Assembly (NCBI RefSeq): GCF_014171595.1
Contig: NZ_CP050451.1
Location: forward strand, 186,001-250,000
Source: Massilia sp. Se16.2.3
Lineage (GTDB): Bacteria > Pseudomonadota > Gammaproteobacteria > Burkholderiales > Burkholderiaceae_D
Length of the DNA stretch: 64,000 bases
Reading direction: 5' to 3'
Shown here piece by piece: positions 47,501-54,740 of the stretch. The notes under the pieces are model-generated. The model had not been told where the DNA came from. It worked only from the letters and a program-made list of their open reading frames with translations, and made no database searches. The first letter of the stretch is position 1. Each line of letters starts with the position of its first letter. A program made the position numbers and the translations under genes.

Positions 47501-47723
47501 CGACGCCGTTGATCTGTTCCTCCAACGGCGCGGCCACGGTTTCGGCAATCACCTTCGGATTGGCGCCCGGGTACTGGGCGCGCACCACCACCGAAGGCGG
47601 CACCACGTCCGGATATTCCGACACCGGCAGCTGGAAGATCGCGATCAGGCCGCCGACGAAGATCAGCACCGACAGCACAGCCGCGAAGATGGGTTTATCG
47701 ACAAAGAAGCGGGAGAAGTTCAT
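44541..47723 (-). CDS. RND multidrug efflux pump, AcrB/MexB (HAE1) type
   Basis: A 1060-residue inner-membrane proton-drug antiporter. It begins MNFSRFFVDKPIFAAVLSVLIF and shows the twelve-helix RND layout with two large periplasmic loops. The proton-relay residues are present: the Asp pair in GIVVDDAIVVVENVERN (TM4) and the Lys in GLASKNAILIVEFARELE (TM10). It works with the adaptor encoded 3 bases upstream and the outer-membrane factor overlapping downstream. The substrates cannot be read from the sequence. A divergent LysR gene at 50296 is the nearest regulator. Confidence 0.96.
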   Translation of the reverse strand: MNFSRFFVDKPIFAAVLSVLIFVGGLIAIFQLPVSEYPDVVPPSVVVRAQYPGANPKVIAETVAAPLEEQINGVENMLYMSSQNTSDGALMLTLTFAIGTDIEQAETQVQNRVQRALPRLPEEVRQIGVTTVKSSPNLTMVVHLNSPDGRYDDLYLRNYATLNVKDRLARIHGMGEVQLFGSGDYAMRVWLDPQKVAARGLTAGDVVDAIREQNVQVAAGVVGQGPSKGAEFQLTVNTQGRLSSVEEFGNIIVKTGEDGATTFLKDVARLEMGSNSYSLRSLLNNKSAVAIPIFEAPNANALQLSTDVRATMEELSREFPEGVEYSIVYDPTQFVRESIDSVIHTLFEAIILVALVVIVFLQSWRASLIPLLAVPVSVVGTFAVMLMFGFSINTLSLFGLVLAIGIVVDDAIVVVENVERNITNGLTPHDATIQAMKEVSGPIIAIALVLCAVFVPIAFVSGLTGQFYRQFALTIAISTVISAFASLTLAPALSSALLQAHDAPKDRLTRVIDRLFGRFFAGFNRFFGRASHRYEGGVKTVLRRKTVALAVYALLGVGAAFMFKVVPPGFVPQQDKAYLIGFAQLPDAASLDRTDAVIRKMSAIAAEIPGVESSVAFPGLSINGFTNAPNAGIVFTTLKPFHERKGKEHSAEAIAAEINKRMGAVEDAFVMVLPPPPVNGLGTTGGFKMMLEDRGNLGYDALYKAAQAMQMKAWADPRLQGVFSSYQINVPQLFADVDRVKAKQLGVPLQTIYQTLQVNLGSLYVNDFNQFGRTYQVRVQADAPFRSQPEQIAQLKVRSIKGEMIPLSSLMQVKDSYGPDRVQRYNAYVSADMNGGPAAGVSSGQAQAIMEQIAKETLPKGITHEWTDLTYQDILSGNTMVYVFPLCVLLVFLVLAAQYESWTLPLAVILIVPMSILCALLGVKLTGGDNNVFTQIALFVLVGLASKNAILIVEFARELEHHGRSVVDAALEAARLRLRPILMTSIAFIMGVLPLVFSSGAGAEMRHAMGVAVFAGMLGVTFFGLFLTPLFYVLLRTFAKRFEKPVVRHPMVVAPEGVAP

Positions 47724-47726
47724 GGC

Positions 47727-48917
47727 TTACTCCTTGGCGTTGGTGGCGGCCAGGGCCAGCGACTGGGCAGGCGCGCCATCCATCGCGACCATGGTCGGTG
47801 CCAGCGGCGCACCGGGACGCACGCGCTGCAGGCCGTTGACGACGATCTTCTCGCCCGCCTTCAAACCCGAACGCACCACGCGCAGGCCGTCGATGTTCGG
47901 CCCCAGCGTGACGGGACGGTACTCGGCCTTGTTATCCGCGCCGACGACGACCACGTACTTGCGGCTCTGGTCGGTGCCGACGGCGCGGTCGCTGATCAGG
48001 ACCGCCTTGCGGCTATCGGCTGCGCCCAGCTGGATACGCGCGAACAGGCCCGGCGCGAGCGTGCGTTCGGCGTTGTCGAACACGGCGCGCATGCGTACGC
48101 TGCCGGAACGGGCGTCGAGCTGGTTGTCGACGAATTCGAGTTTTCCTTCGTGCGGGAAGCCCTCTTCGTTGGCCAGGCCCACGCGCACCGCCACCGGCGC
48201 GCCCTGCTGGGCACGGGCACCGACGCGCAAGTACGTGTCTTCGTCGCCATCGAAGCTGGCATAGATGCGGTTCAGGGACACGACCGAGGTCAGCACGGCC
48301 GTCGGGTCGACCAGGTTGCCGAGGGTGATCTCGGCTTTCGAGACGCGGCCGTCGATGGGCGAGACGACGCGGGTGTCGGCCAGGTTCAGGCGCGCCGATT
48401 CGACCTGGGCCTGGGCGGCGTTCGCATTCGCTTCCAGTTCGTTAACGGCCGCCTGGGCTTCATCGAACTCGCGCCTGGCGATGGCCTTGTCGGCGAGCAG
48501 GCTCTCGGCTCTCGCCAGTTCGCGCCGCGCCAGTTCCAGCTTGGCGCGTGCCGAGGCGGCAGCTGCCGTGGCGCGGGCGGCTTCGGCCTGGTAGGGGCGC
48601 GGATCGACCACGAACAACACGTCGCCCTTTTTCACTTCGCTGCCCGGCTTGAAGTTGACAGTCGTGATGAAGCCGGACACGCGCGAGCGGATCTCGACGC
48701 GCTCCACCGCTTCCAGCCGGCCCGAGAATTCCTGGGTTTCAGCGACCGGCTTTTCCAGCACCAGCGCGGCCGATACCGGAGGTGCCGCGGGTGCTGTTGG
48801 TGCGGCTTTGCTGTTGGCGTCGCCACAGCCCGACAGCGCGGTGGCGAACAGGCCGGCGGCCAATAACGCCGCTGCCAGGGGCCGCACGGCGGCGGCGAAT
48901 GATGGATGATTTCTCAT
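47727..48917 (-). CDS. RND periplasmic adaptor (membrane fusion) lipoprotein, AcrA/MexA type
   Basis: A 396-residue adaptor. It starts with a lipoprotein signal (LSGC near residue 30), then the beta-barrel and lipoyl parts (VEIRSRVSGFITTVNFKPGSEVKKGDVLFVVDPRPY), a helical hairpin of about 90 residues rich in Ala and Glu (ARAKLELARRELARAESLLADKAIARREFDEA) and SPIDGRVSKAEITLGNLVDP. It links the inner-membrane pump to the outer-membrane channel. It is the first of the three tightly packed pump genes. Confidence 0.95.
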   Translation of the reverse strand: MRNHPSFAAAVRPLAAALLAAGLFATALSGCGDANSKAAPTAPAAPPVSAALVLEKPVAETQEFSGRLEAVERVEIRSRVSGFITTVNFKPGSEVKKGDVLFVVDPRPYQAEAARATAAAASARAKLELARRELARAESLLADKAIARREFDEAQAAVNELEANANAAQAQVESARLNLADTRVVSPIDGRVSKAEITLGNLVDPTAVLTSVVSLNRIYASFDGDEDTYLRVGARAQQGAPVAVRVGLANEEGFPHEGKLEFVDNQLDARSGSVRMRAVFDNAERTLAPGLFARIQLGAADSRKAVLISDRAVGTDQSRKYVVVVGADNKAEYRPVTLGPNIDGLRVVRSGLKAGEKIVVNGLQRVRPGAPLAPTMVAMDGAPAQSLALAATNAKE

Positions 48918-49062
48918 GTTGACTCCTTTTTCTTGCGAGAATGTTAATCAGTAGGCGACACCGGTCCCTTCCACGACGAATCGCGGAAAAACAGGGGTTC
49001 GCCGCGCCTGCTCAGGCGCGTGTCCGGTCAATCAGGGATGGGAAAAACGGAAAGGTGCTGAC

Positions 49063-49920
49063 TTAGCCGGGCGGGGCCTCCTGCCCGCCGAGGCTTGCGA
49101 TGAAGCGTGCGATTTCCACCTGCGCATGGGCTTCGCAGGCGCATTCGTTGCGGTCTTCGGCCTGCACGGGTGCCGGCAGCAGGCGCAGCACGGTGGCCGC
49201 GACGCCGAAGCTGGCCAGCTTGGCGCCGTAGGCTTCGGCTTCGTCGCGCAGGGGGTCGTCCTCGGCCGACAGGATCAGGGCCGGCGGCAGGTTTTTCAGG
49301 CGGCTCGACTGCAGGGGCGAGGCATACGGGTGCGTGCGGTCGGCGGCGTTGGGCAGGTAGTCGCGGTAGGCGGCGGCGCAGCCGTCGGCCAGCTTTTCCT
49401 TGTCCGGGCACTGCGTCATGGCGCGCATCGAGCAGCTCGACAGACCGGGGTCGAGCATCGGCATGAGCAGGATCTGGCCGTCGAGTTTCGGGGCGCCGCG
49501 GTCGCGCGACATCAGGGCGCACACGGCCGCCAGGTTGGCGCCCGCCTCGATGCCGGCGACGATCATGCGCTTGCCGTTCCAGCCAAGTTTTGTCTTGTTC
49601 TTCTTTGCCCACAGCAGCACCGCATGGGCATCTTCGACCGCCGACGGGAAAGGGCGCGCGGTCGCCAGCGTGTAGTTCGATGCCAGCACCAGCTGCGCCG
49701 TGCTGGCGCTGACCATGCGGCGCAGGAAGCTGTCGGATTCATCGAGCTCGTCCCGGACGAAAGCGCCGCCGGGGAAGAACACGACCAGGGTGTCGCGCTT
49801 GGAAGGCGCGCCGGCGGCATACAGGCGGGCGCGCAGGACGCCTTGCTCGCCGCTCACTTCGAGGTCGCGCACGCGCACCGGGTCGGGCTGCAGGGACTGG
49901 CTGTCGAGTGGCGCGTTCAT
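49063..49920 (-). CDS. alpha/beta-hydrolase-fold protein lacking the catalytic serine
   Basis: A 285-residue protein with the layout of the hormone-sensitive lipase family: a first strand and oxyanion region (LVVFFPGGAFV, where HGGG is expected), YTLATARPFPSAVEDAHAVL, the nucleophile-elbow position, and the LILSAEDDPLRDEAEAYG acid region. At the elbow the motif is GIEAG (residues 123-127) instead of GDSAG, so Ser is replaced by Glu125, and the final His motif is not evident either. It therefore probably does not hydrolyse esters in the usual way. It starts four bases inside the preceding small gene and lies about 145 bases before the RND adaptor gene. Confidence 0.85.
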   Translation of the reverse strand: MNAPLDSQSLQPDPVRVRDLEVSGEQGVLRARLYAAGAPSKRDTLVVFFPGGAFVRDELDESDSFLRRMVSASTAQLVLASNYTLATARPFPSAVEDAHAVLLWAKKNKTKLGWNGKRMIVAGIEAGANLAAVCALMSRDRGAPKLDGQILLMPMLDPGLSSCSMRAMTQCPDKEKLADGCAAAYRDYLPNAADRTHPYASPLQSSRLKNLPPALILSAEDDPLRDEAEAYGAKLASFGVAATVLRLLPAPVQAEDRNECACEAHAQVEIARFIASLGGQEAPPG

Positions 49921-50135
49921 CCGTTGGCCTCGCGATTCAGTGCCATGTTCAGCCCGGGGTTAAGCGTCACCGGTGCCGGCGCCACCGTGCCCGCCACGAT
50001 CGCCGCCAGCGCATGCACGCCACGCGCCTCGGCACCCGCTGCCTGGACATAGGCCTTGCTGCCGACCACAAAGGCCATCGCCAGCGTACCCAGCGCCAGC
50101 GAGATCGTTGTCACGACGGTTTCCCGGTTGTTCAT
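49917..50135 (-). CDS. small single-membrane-segment protein
   Basis: A 72-residue protein with one hydrophobic segment (TISLALGTLAMAFVVGSKAYV) near residues 10-30 and a short tail. The ATG at 50135 (MNNRETVVTT) follows AGGGGTAGCAAC. Its stop overlaps the start of the hydrolase-like gene (ATGA). It is the first gene of the leftward unit that leads to the RND pump, divergent from LysR. No family recognised. Confidence 0.7.
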   Translation of the reverse strand: MNNRETVVTTISLALGTLAMAFVVGSKAYVQAAGAEARGVHALAAIVAGTVAPAPVTLNPGLNMALNREANG

Positions 50136-50231
50136 GTTGCTACCCCTGCTACGGATGGATGGAATTTCATGTGTCAGTACGAGCACTATAGACATGGTCT
50201 ACAATCTGATAAAGATGCCAATTTCGAATTG

Positions 50232-50254
50232 ATTGTTCGGATATTCTGAACAAT
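50232..50254. promoter_or_regulatory. candidate LysR operator
   Basis: ATTGTTC and GAACAAT are perfect arms separated by nine bases, in the AT-rich gap between the divergent small gene (50135) and the LysR gene (50296). This is the usual position and dyad form of a LysR-type regulator site controlling itself and the divergent operon. Inferred from symmetry and place only. Confidence 0.5.
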
Positions 50255-50295
50255 AGGCATAAAGTTAGGGCTTTTCTGCGCGAGTGGGGAGAGAA

Positions 50296-51246
50296 ATGAA
50301 CAAGTTGCAGGCGATGGAAGTCTTCGTTCAGGTGGTCGATACCGGCAGTTTTACGCGCACGGCCGAGATGCTGAACCTGCCGAAGGCGAGCGTGTCGACC
50401 ATGGTGCAGGCCCTGGAAGCTTCGCTCTCGGCCAAGCTCCTGCACCGCACCACCCGCCAGGTGACGGTGACGACCGACGGCGCCGCCTACTATGAACGCT
50501 GCGTGCGCATCCTGTCGGACGTGCGCGATGCCGAGGAATCGCTGTCGCGCATGCGCGTCAACCCGAGCGGACGGCTGCGCGTGGACACGCCCACCGGCCT
50601 GTCGAGCGAGATCCTGGTACCGGCCCTGCCCGATTTCTTCGAGCGCTATCCCGACATCACGCTGGAACTGGGCAGTACCGACCGTCCGGTGGACCTGATC
50701 GAGGAAGGCGTCGACTGCGCGGTGCGCGGCGGACCGCTGTTCGACACCAGCCTGATCGCGCGCCGCGTCGGCGTCATCAATTTTGTTACGGCGGCATCGC
50801 CCTCCTACCTGGCGCGCCATGGCCTGCCCCAGCACCCCGGTGACCTGGTGCGCCACCGCTGCGTCAATTATTTCTCCGCCAAGACCGGCAAGGTCTACGA
50901 CTGGGATTTCAACCGCGACGGCGAACGTATCGAGATCCCGATGCCGGGCGTGATCGCCCTGAACGACTCGAACGCCTATGTGCAGGCAGGACTGGCCGGC
51001 CTGGGCATCATCCAGATGACCGATTACCTGCTGGTGCGCCACGTACAGGAAGGCCGGATGGTGCAGGTATTGCCGGACTGGGCGAGCGACCCGCTGCCGG
51101 TGCACATCGTCTACCCGCAGAACCGACACCTGTCGGCCAAGGTGCGCGTGTTCGTCGAATGGATTTCCGAGCTGTTCGCGAACCATCCGCATATGCGCCT
51201 GGGCCCGCGTCCGGCCTTTGCGACCCAGGTGGCCGAGCATGCCTGA
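50296..51246 (+). CDS. LysR-family transcriptional regulator
   Basis: A 316-residue LysR regulator. The N-terminal helix-turn-helix is MEVFVQVVDTGSFTRTAEMLNLPKASVSTMVQALEASL, followed by the linker LHRTTRQVTVTTDG and a periplasmic-binding-like effector domain (SGRLRVDTPTGLSSEILVPALPDFFERYPDI). I use the ATG at 50296 after GGGGAGAGA. It is transcribed away from the small gene, hydrolase-like gene and RND pump and most likely controls them. The effector is unknown. Confidence 0.93.
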   Translation: MNKLQAMEVFVQVVDTGSFTRTAEMLNLPKASVSTMVQALEASLSAKLLHRTTRQVTVTTDGAAYYERCVRILSDVRDAEESLSRMRVNPSGRLRVDTPTGLSSEILVPALPDFFERYPDITLELGSTDRPVDLIEEGVDCAVRGGPLFDTSLIARRVGVINFVTAASPSYLARHGLPQHPGDLVRHRCVNYFSAKTGKVYDWDFNRDGERIEIPMPGVIALNDSNAYVQAGLAGLGIIQMTDYLLVRHVQEGRMVQVLPDWASDPLPVHIVYPQNRHLSAKVRVFVEWISELFANHPHMRLGPRPAFATQVAEHA

Positions 51247-51306
51247 GCGCGGCGGCGCGGGTGTAGAATTCCCGGCACAAGACCAATTGTTTTTGCCGGA
51301 GACACC

Positions 51307-51753
51307 ATGGACCAGACTGCCCAAGCACGTAACATCCACATGCTGCTGGATCAATACAGCGACAGCCACCGCAATCCGACCAACGAGCGCTTCCACATGG
51401 TCTGCGTGCCGCTGATCGTGTTTTCGCTGCTCGGCATCCTGTGGGCGATCCATCCGGTGGTGGCGCTGGCGGCCGTGCTGGGTGCGATGTGGTATTACTT
51501 CCAGCTGTCGAAGCCCTTCGCCTGGGGCATGCTCGCGATGTCGGCCGTGATGCTGGCGGTGCTGGCGCTGATGCCGCCGATGACGGTGCTGCCGCTGTCG
51601 ATCGCCATCTTCGTGGTTGCCTGGATCGGCCAGTTCATCGGCCACAAGATCGAGGGCAAGAAGCCGTCCTTCCTCGACGACCTGCGCTTCCTGCTGATCG
51701 GGCCGCTGTTCGTGCTGGGCTTCCTGTACCGGCGCCTGCATTGGGCCTACTGA
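51307..51753 (+). CDS. DUF962/Mpo1-like membrane protein
   Basis: A 148-residue protein with four membrane segments. The family pattern is clear: an N-terminal LLDQYSDSHRNPTNERFHMVCVPLIVFSLLGIL, a central FVVAWIGQFIGHKIEGKKPSF and the C-terminal LRFLLIGPLFVLGFLYRR. In yeast the homologue Mpo1 is an iron-dependent dioxygenase for 2-hydroxy fatty acids; the conserved His residues (SHR, ERFHM, GHKIEGKKP) are kept here. The role in bacteria is not established. Monocistronic, 60 bases after the LysR gene. Confidence 0.9.
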   Translation: MDQTAQARNIHMLLDQYSDSHRNPTNERFHMVCVPLIVFSLLGILWAIHPVVALAAVLGAMWYYFQLSKPFAWGMLAMSAVMLAVLALMPPMTVLPLSIAIFVVAWIGQFIGHKIEGKKPSFLDDLRFLLIGPLFVLGFLYRRLHWAY

Positions 51754-51855
51754 GCTGGCGTACTGAAGCCGCCTGTTGCTCGCACGCGTCGCGCGTGCTG
51801 CGCTGCCTGTTTTGCGGGAGTAAGCTGGAAGGACGCATGCTGCCGGAGAATCGCC

Positions 51856-52263
51856 ATGAAAGCTCCTTTCGCCTTTGCCCCGCTTTTCCTTGCTGCCCTG
51901 CTTGCCGGCTGCGCCACGCCGCCACAGTCGGGTAGCGTCTACCACGCTTCCCAGACCCAGAACGAACAGGTCGTGCGCATGGGCACGGTCGAATCGGTCA
52001 GGAACGTTACCATCGCCAATCCGGAATCCGGGGTCGGTACCATGGGCGGCGCCGCGCTTGGTGGCCTGGCCGGCTCCCAAATTGGCCATGGCGACGGTTC
52101 GGCGGCCATGGGCATCGTTGGCGCCATCGCAGGCGGCCTGATCGGCAACCGGGTGGAAGCGAACGCCAACAACCGCCCCGGCTTCGAGATCACGGTCAAG
52201 CTCGACAGCGGCGAACTGCGCGCCGTCACGCAGGTGGCGGACGAACTGTTCCGGCCGGGCTAG
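51856..52263 (+). CDS. glycine-zipper outer-membrane lipoprotein (SlyB-like), possibly shortened
   Basis: A 135-residue lipoprotein with lipobox LLAGC near residue 19 and a glycine-zipper pair (GVGTMGGAALGGLAGSQIGHGDGSAAMGIVGAIAGGLIGNRV). It is followed by a small beta domain (FEITVKLDSGELRAVTQVADELFRPG). The TAG at 52261 is followed in the same frame by 15 sense codons (RVRLLSNGYNTRVTH) and a TGA at 52309-52311, which is exactly how relatives end. So the stop is probably a point mutation or error that removes the last strand. SlyB-type proteins stabilise the outer membrane under stress. Confidence 0.88.
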   Translation: MKAPFAFAPLFLAALLAGCATPPQSGSVYHASQTQNEQVVRMGTVESVRNVTIANPESGVGTMGGAALGGLAGSQIGHGDGSAAMGIVGAIAGGLIGNRVEANANNRPGFEITVKLDSGELRAVTQVADELFRPG

Positions 52264-52458
52264 CGGGTGCGGCTGCTGAGCAACGGCTACAACACGCGCG
52301 TAACGCACTGAAGGCGTAGAACCACACGCGGCGGCTGGCCCCCTGCCATGCCCGGCCGCTGCGTCGGCGCGCTTCTTGCCGCCTCTGGCGCCCTGCCTCC
52401 TGAATTACCGCGCAATTTATGGACAACGGGCAATCCGGAAAGCACGTATACTTCCGCG

Positions 52459-53397
52459 ATGCCTTCTTCCGTCCTCTTCGTCATCGCCTCGCTGATCTGG
52501 GGCTCCACTTTCTTTGCCATCACCCTGCAGCTGGGCGAAGTCCCGCCGGCCGTCTCGGTGGTGTATCGCTTCGCGCTGGCGTCCTTCGTGCTGTTCGCCA
52601 TCTGCATCGGCCGCGGCCATAAAATCCAGCTGCCCTGGCGCACCCAGAAATGGCTGATGGTGCAGGGCATGGCGACCTTCGGTCTCTCGTATATCTGCAC
52701 CTACCAGGCCGAGGAAGTGGTCGTGTCCGGCCTGGTGGCGGTGCTGTTTGCGCTGATGGTATTCTGGACGCCCCTGCTTGGATGCCTGTTCCATGGCACC
52801 CCTCTGGCCGCGCGCACCTGGAGCGCCGGCGCAGCCGCCACTTGTGGCGTCGCCCTGCTGTTCTACCATTCCATCGCCACCGCCTGGCACGACCTGCAGG
52901 TCGGTGGCAGCGGCCACTTCCTGCTCGGCGTGGTACTGGCGCTGGTGGCGACGATCGCCAGTTCGGCCGGCAGCGTTGTCGTCGGCAAGGTGCGCGCCCA
53001 GTCGAGCAACGTGATGCTGACCACGGCCTGGTCGATGCTGTGGGGTACGCTGCTGGTGGCCGCCTATGTCGTCGTGACCGGCCAGCGTTTCGTGCCGCCG
53101 CCGACGCTGACCTATACGCTCGGCCTTTTGTACCTGGCCATCTTCGGTTCGGTGATCGCCTTCCTGGCCTATTTCACGCTGATCAACCGCATCGGGCCAC
53201 AGAAGGCCGTGTACATCGGCGTCATCACGCCGGTCCTGTCGGTGCTGCTGTCGATCAAACTGGAAGGCTACCGTCCCGGCCCCGTCGAATTCCTCGGCAT
53301 GATCCTGTGCCTGGCCAGCGTGGCCTGGGCCCTGCGCGCACCCGCACCCAAACCTGTGCAAGAAGACCTTTTGACCAACGTAAGCGAAACCCCATGA
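52459..53397 (+). CDS. EamA/DMT-superfamily transporter
   Basis: A 312-residue inner-membrane protein with about ten hydrophobic segments in two EamA repeats (LIWGSTFFAITLQLGEVPPAVSVVYRFALAS in the first, SSAGSVVVGKVRAQSSNVMLTTAWSMLWG in the second). It ends in a short charged tail. Such transporters usually export amino acids or other metabolites. I use the ATG at 52459 (MPSSVLFVIAS). The stop overlaps the next gene by four bases (ATGA), so the exporter and the acetyltransferase are coupled. Confidence 0.9.
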   Translation: MPSSVLFVIASLIWGSTFFAITLQLGEVPPAVSVVYRFALASFVLFAICIGRGHKIQLPWRTQKWLMVQGMATFGLSYICTYQAEEVVVSGLVAVLFALMVFWTPLLGCLFHGTPLAARTWSAGAAATCGVALLFYHSIATAWHDLQVGGSGHFLLGVVLALVATIASSAGSVVVGKVRAQSSNVMLTTAWSMLWGTLLVAAYVVVTGQRFVPPPTLTYTLGLLYLAIFGSVIAFLAYFTLINRIGPQKAVYIGVITPVLSVLLSIKLEGYRPGPVEFLGMILCLASVAWALRAPAPKPVQEDLLTNVSETP

Positions 53398-53891
53398 CCG
53401 CTGTCACCCATTTCTCCATCCGCCCTGCCGAACCGGCCGACGTCAGCCACATCCATTCGATGATCGTCGAGCTGGCCGTGTTCGAAAAACTCGAGCACAT
53501 GGTCGTTGCCACCGAAGAGCTGCTGCACGAGGGACTGTTCGGCACCCGTCCCGCCTGCGAAGCGATCGTCGGCGAGGAGAACGGCGAAGTCGTCGCCTTC
53601 GCCCTGTTCTTCCATAATTTCTCGACCTTCCTGACCAAGAAGGGCCTGTACCTGGAAGACCTTTACGTGCGTCAATCGCACCGCGGCAAGGGATACGGCA
53701 CCGAACTGCTGTCGCGCCTGGCCCAGTTGGCCGTCGAGCGCGGCTGCGGCCGCTTCGAATGGTCGGTGCTGGACTGGAACGAGCCGGCCATCGGCTTCTA
53801 CCGCAACATGGGTGCCGAGATCTTGCCGGAATGGCGCATCTGCCGCGTGACGGGCGAAGCGCTCGACCAGCTGGCGCGCCGCGCGGACTGA
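53394..53891 (+). CDS. GNAT-family N-acetyltransferase
   Basis: A 165-residue acetyltransferase of the spermidine/diamine acetyltransferase-like branch. It starts SIRPAEPADVSHIHSMIVELAVFEKLEHMV, has the acetyl-CoA loop QSHRGKGYGTELLSRLAQLA near residue 100 and WSVLDWNEPAIGFYRNMGAEILPEW at the C-terminus, which is the thialysine/diamine acetyltransferase hallmark. It is translated together with a DMT exporter; joint handling of an amine or amino acid is plausible but inferred. Confidence 0.92.
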   Translation: MTAVTHFSIRPAEPADVSHIHSMIVELAVFEKLEHMVVATEELLHEGLFGTRPACEAIVGEENGEVVAFALFFHNFSTFLTKKGLYLEDLYVRQSHRGKGYGTELLSRLAQLAVERGCGRFEWSVLDWNEPAIGFYRNMGAEILPEWRICRVTGEALDQLARRAD

Positions 53892-53904
53892 ACATGCAGT
53901 ATTA

Positions 53905-54007
53905 AGAGCGTCGAACAAAAGGCTCAGGGCAAGGCGCCTCGTCGAAGACAGTACGCTAGTACGGCGAGACGAGGCAACGCAGCCATGAGGCTTTTGTTCG
54001 GCGCTCT
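53905..54007. repeat. 103-base nested palindromic element
   Basis: The outer arms at 53905-53926 and 53986-54007 are reverse complements at 20 of 22 positions (AGAGCGTCGAACAAAAGGCT against AGAGCGCCGAACAAAAGCCT). Inside them GCCTCGTC (53936-53943) pairs with GACGAGGC (53968-53975). The element can fold as a cruciform and has no coding potential. It does not share the CGTAGGGTGGGC core of the other repeats, so it is a second repeat type. It follows the GNAT gene by 13 bases. Confidence 0.8.
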
Positions 54008-54019
54008 CACAAAGAAAAA

Positions 54020-54045
54020 CCCACGGGACCGTAAGGCGCCGTGGG
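54020..54045 (-). terminator. minus-strand hairpin with T run
   Basis: The stem CCCACGG/CCGTGGG is followed on the minus strand by five T (A run at 54015-54019). No clear minus-strand gene ends here, so it may terminate a short RNA transcribed from the AT-rich stretch 54050-54240, or stop antisense transcription into the GNAT gene. Confidence 0.55.
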
Positions 54046-54301
54046 CGAACCCATTGTTTAGAATGGGGAGGGGAGACTGGAAATCAACGACTTCACTATA
54101 GCCCGGTGAAATCGCGAAAAGTGGTTGCTCTTACAATTGCTTACCTCTCTTACCGATTCTCTGATACCTATAATTACCGAGCTGGAGACGGGCGAATTGA
54201 GGCTTCTCAAGGCTTCGCCAGGGCTGTCGCACGATTGAGTGATCACAAATGCAAGGAATGGGTGGCGCCGAGAATAGGCTCTTCGCACAAGGGGAGACAC
54301 C

Positions 54302-54481
54302 ATGGCACTCATCCTGCAACCGATTACCAGGCGGATCTACAAGGCATGGCTGCGTTCGCGCTTGGATAACTACACGCGCAGCCTGCACGCCATCGCGGCC
54401 CAGCGCGAGAACGATTTCCAGGCCGAGCGCCTGCTGCACCGGGCAGTGTCGAATACGCGGTCGAAGTTGCAGTCGTTGTGA
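54302..54481 (+). CDS. small basic protein, 59 residues
   Basis: An ATG preceded by AAGGGGAGACACC, a strong ribosome-binding site, opens a 59-residue frame beginning MALILQPITRRIYKAWLR. It is basic (many Arg) and helical by composition, with QRENDFQAERLLHRAVSN in the second half. Codon use is like that of the neighbours. The size, charge and helical pattern recall small regulatory or structural proteins, but I cannot name a family. The 410 bases upstream hold only the palindromic element and the hairpin. Confidence 0.65.
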   Translation: MALILQPITRRIYKAWLRSRLDNYTRSLHAIAAQRENDFQAERLLHRAVSNTRSKLQSL

Positions 54482-54511
54482 AAGTTCAGCCGGCTGGCGC
54501 CTCTGTATGCA

Positions 54512-54729
54512 TCAGCGCCGTTCCGGAAATGCGGTCCAGTAATCGCTAATCGCTTCTTGCAGGGCCGAACCGATGTCGTCGCAATCCTTGCGAAAGAAGT
54601 AATCAGGCGAAGCAACGCGCGTTATCACGATCGTCTGGCGCAGCTGCGTACGTCCCCCGTCCCATTTGATGAGCAGTACGCCACCATCGTCCCGGATGCG
54701 CTCTATGTCGGCAAGATATTGTCAAACAC
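54512..54729 (-). CDS. possible small protein after hutI (frame broken as read)
   Basis: On the minus strand a 68-codon stretch reads ADIERIRDDGGVLLIKWDGG and on to DIGSALQEAISDYWTAFPER, ending at a TGA at 54512-54514. It looks like a genuine alpha/beta domain but has no start codon in its frame. A GTG at 54729 in the neighbouring frame (VFDNIL) would join it if one base is missing near 54713. That start is 11 bases after the hutI stop, so it would extend the hut transcript. Weak evidence; the break would fit the other indels in this window. Confidence 0.35.
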
Positions 54730-54740
54730 ACCGGCCTGTT

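Noticed and set aside
47007..48866. Plus-strand open frame of 619 codons opposite the RND genes
   Set aside because: Antisense to RND pump and adaptor sequence with conserved residues; no motif of its own.
54058..54312. Minus-strand frame of 84 codons in the AT-rich gap
   Set aside because: Base composition and residue use are unlike the neighbours, there is no good ribosome-binding site, and it overlaps the better supported plus-strand gene at 54302.
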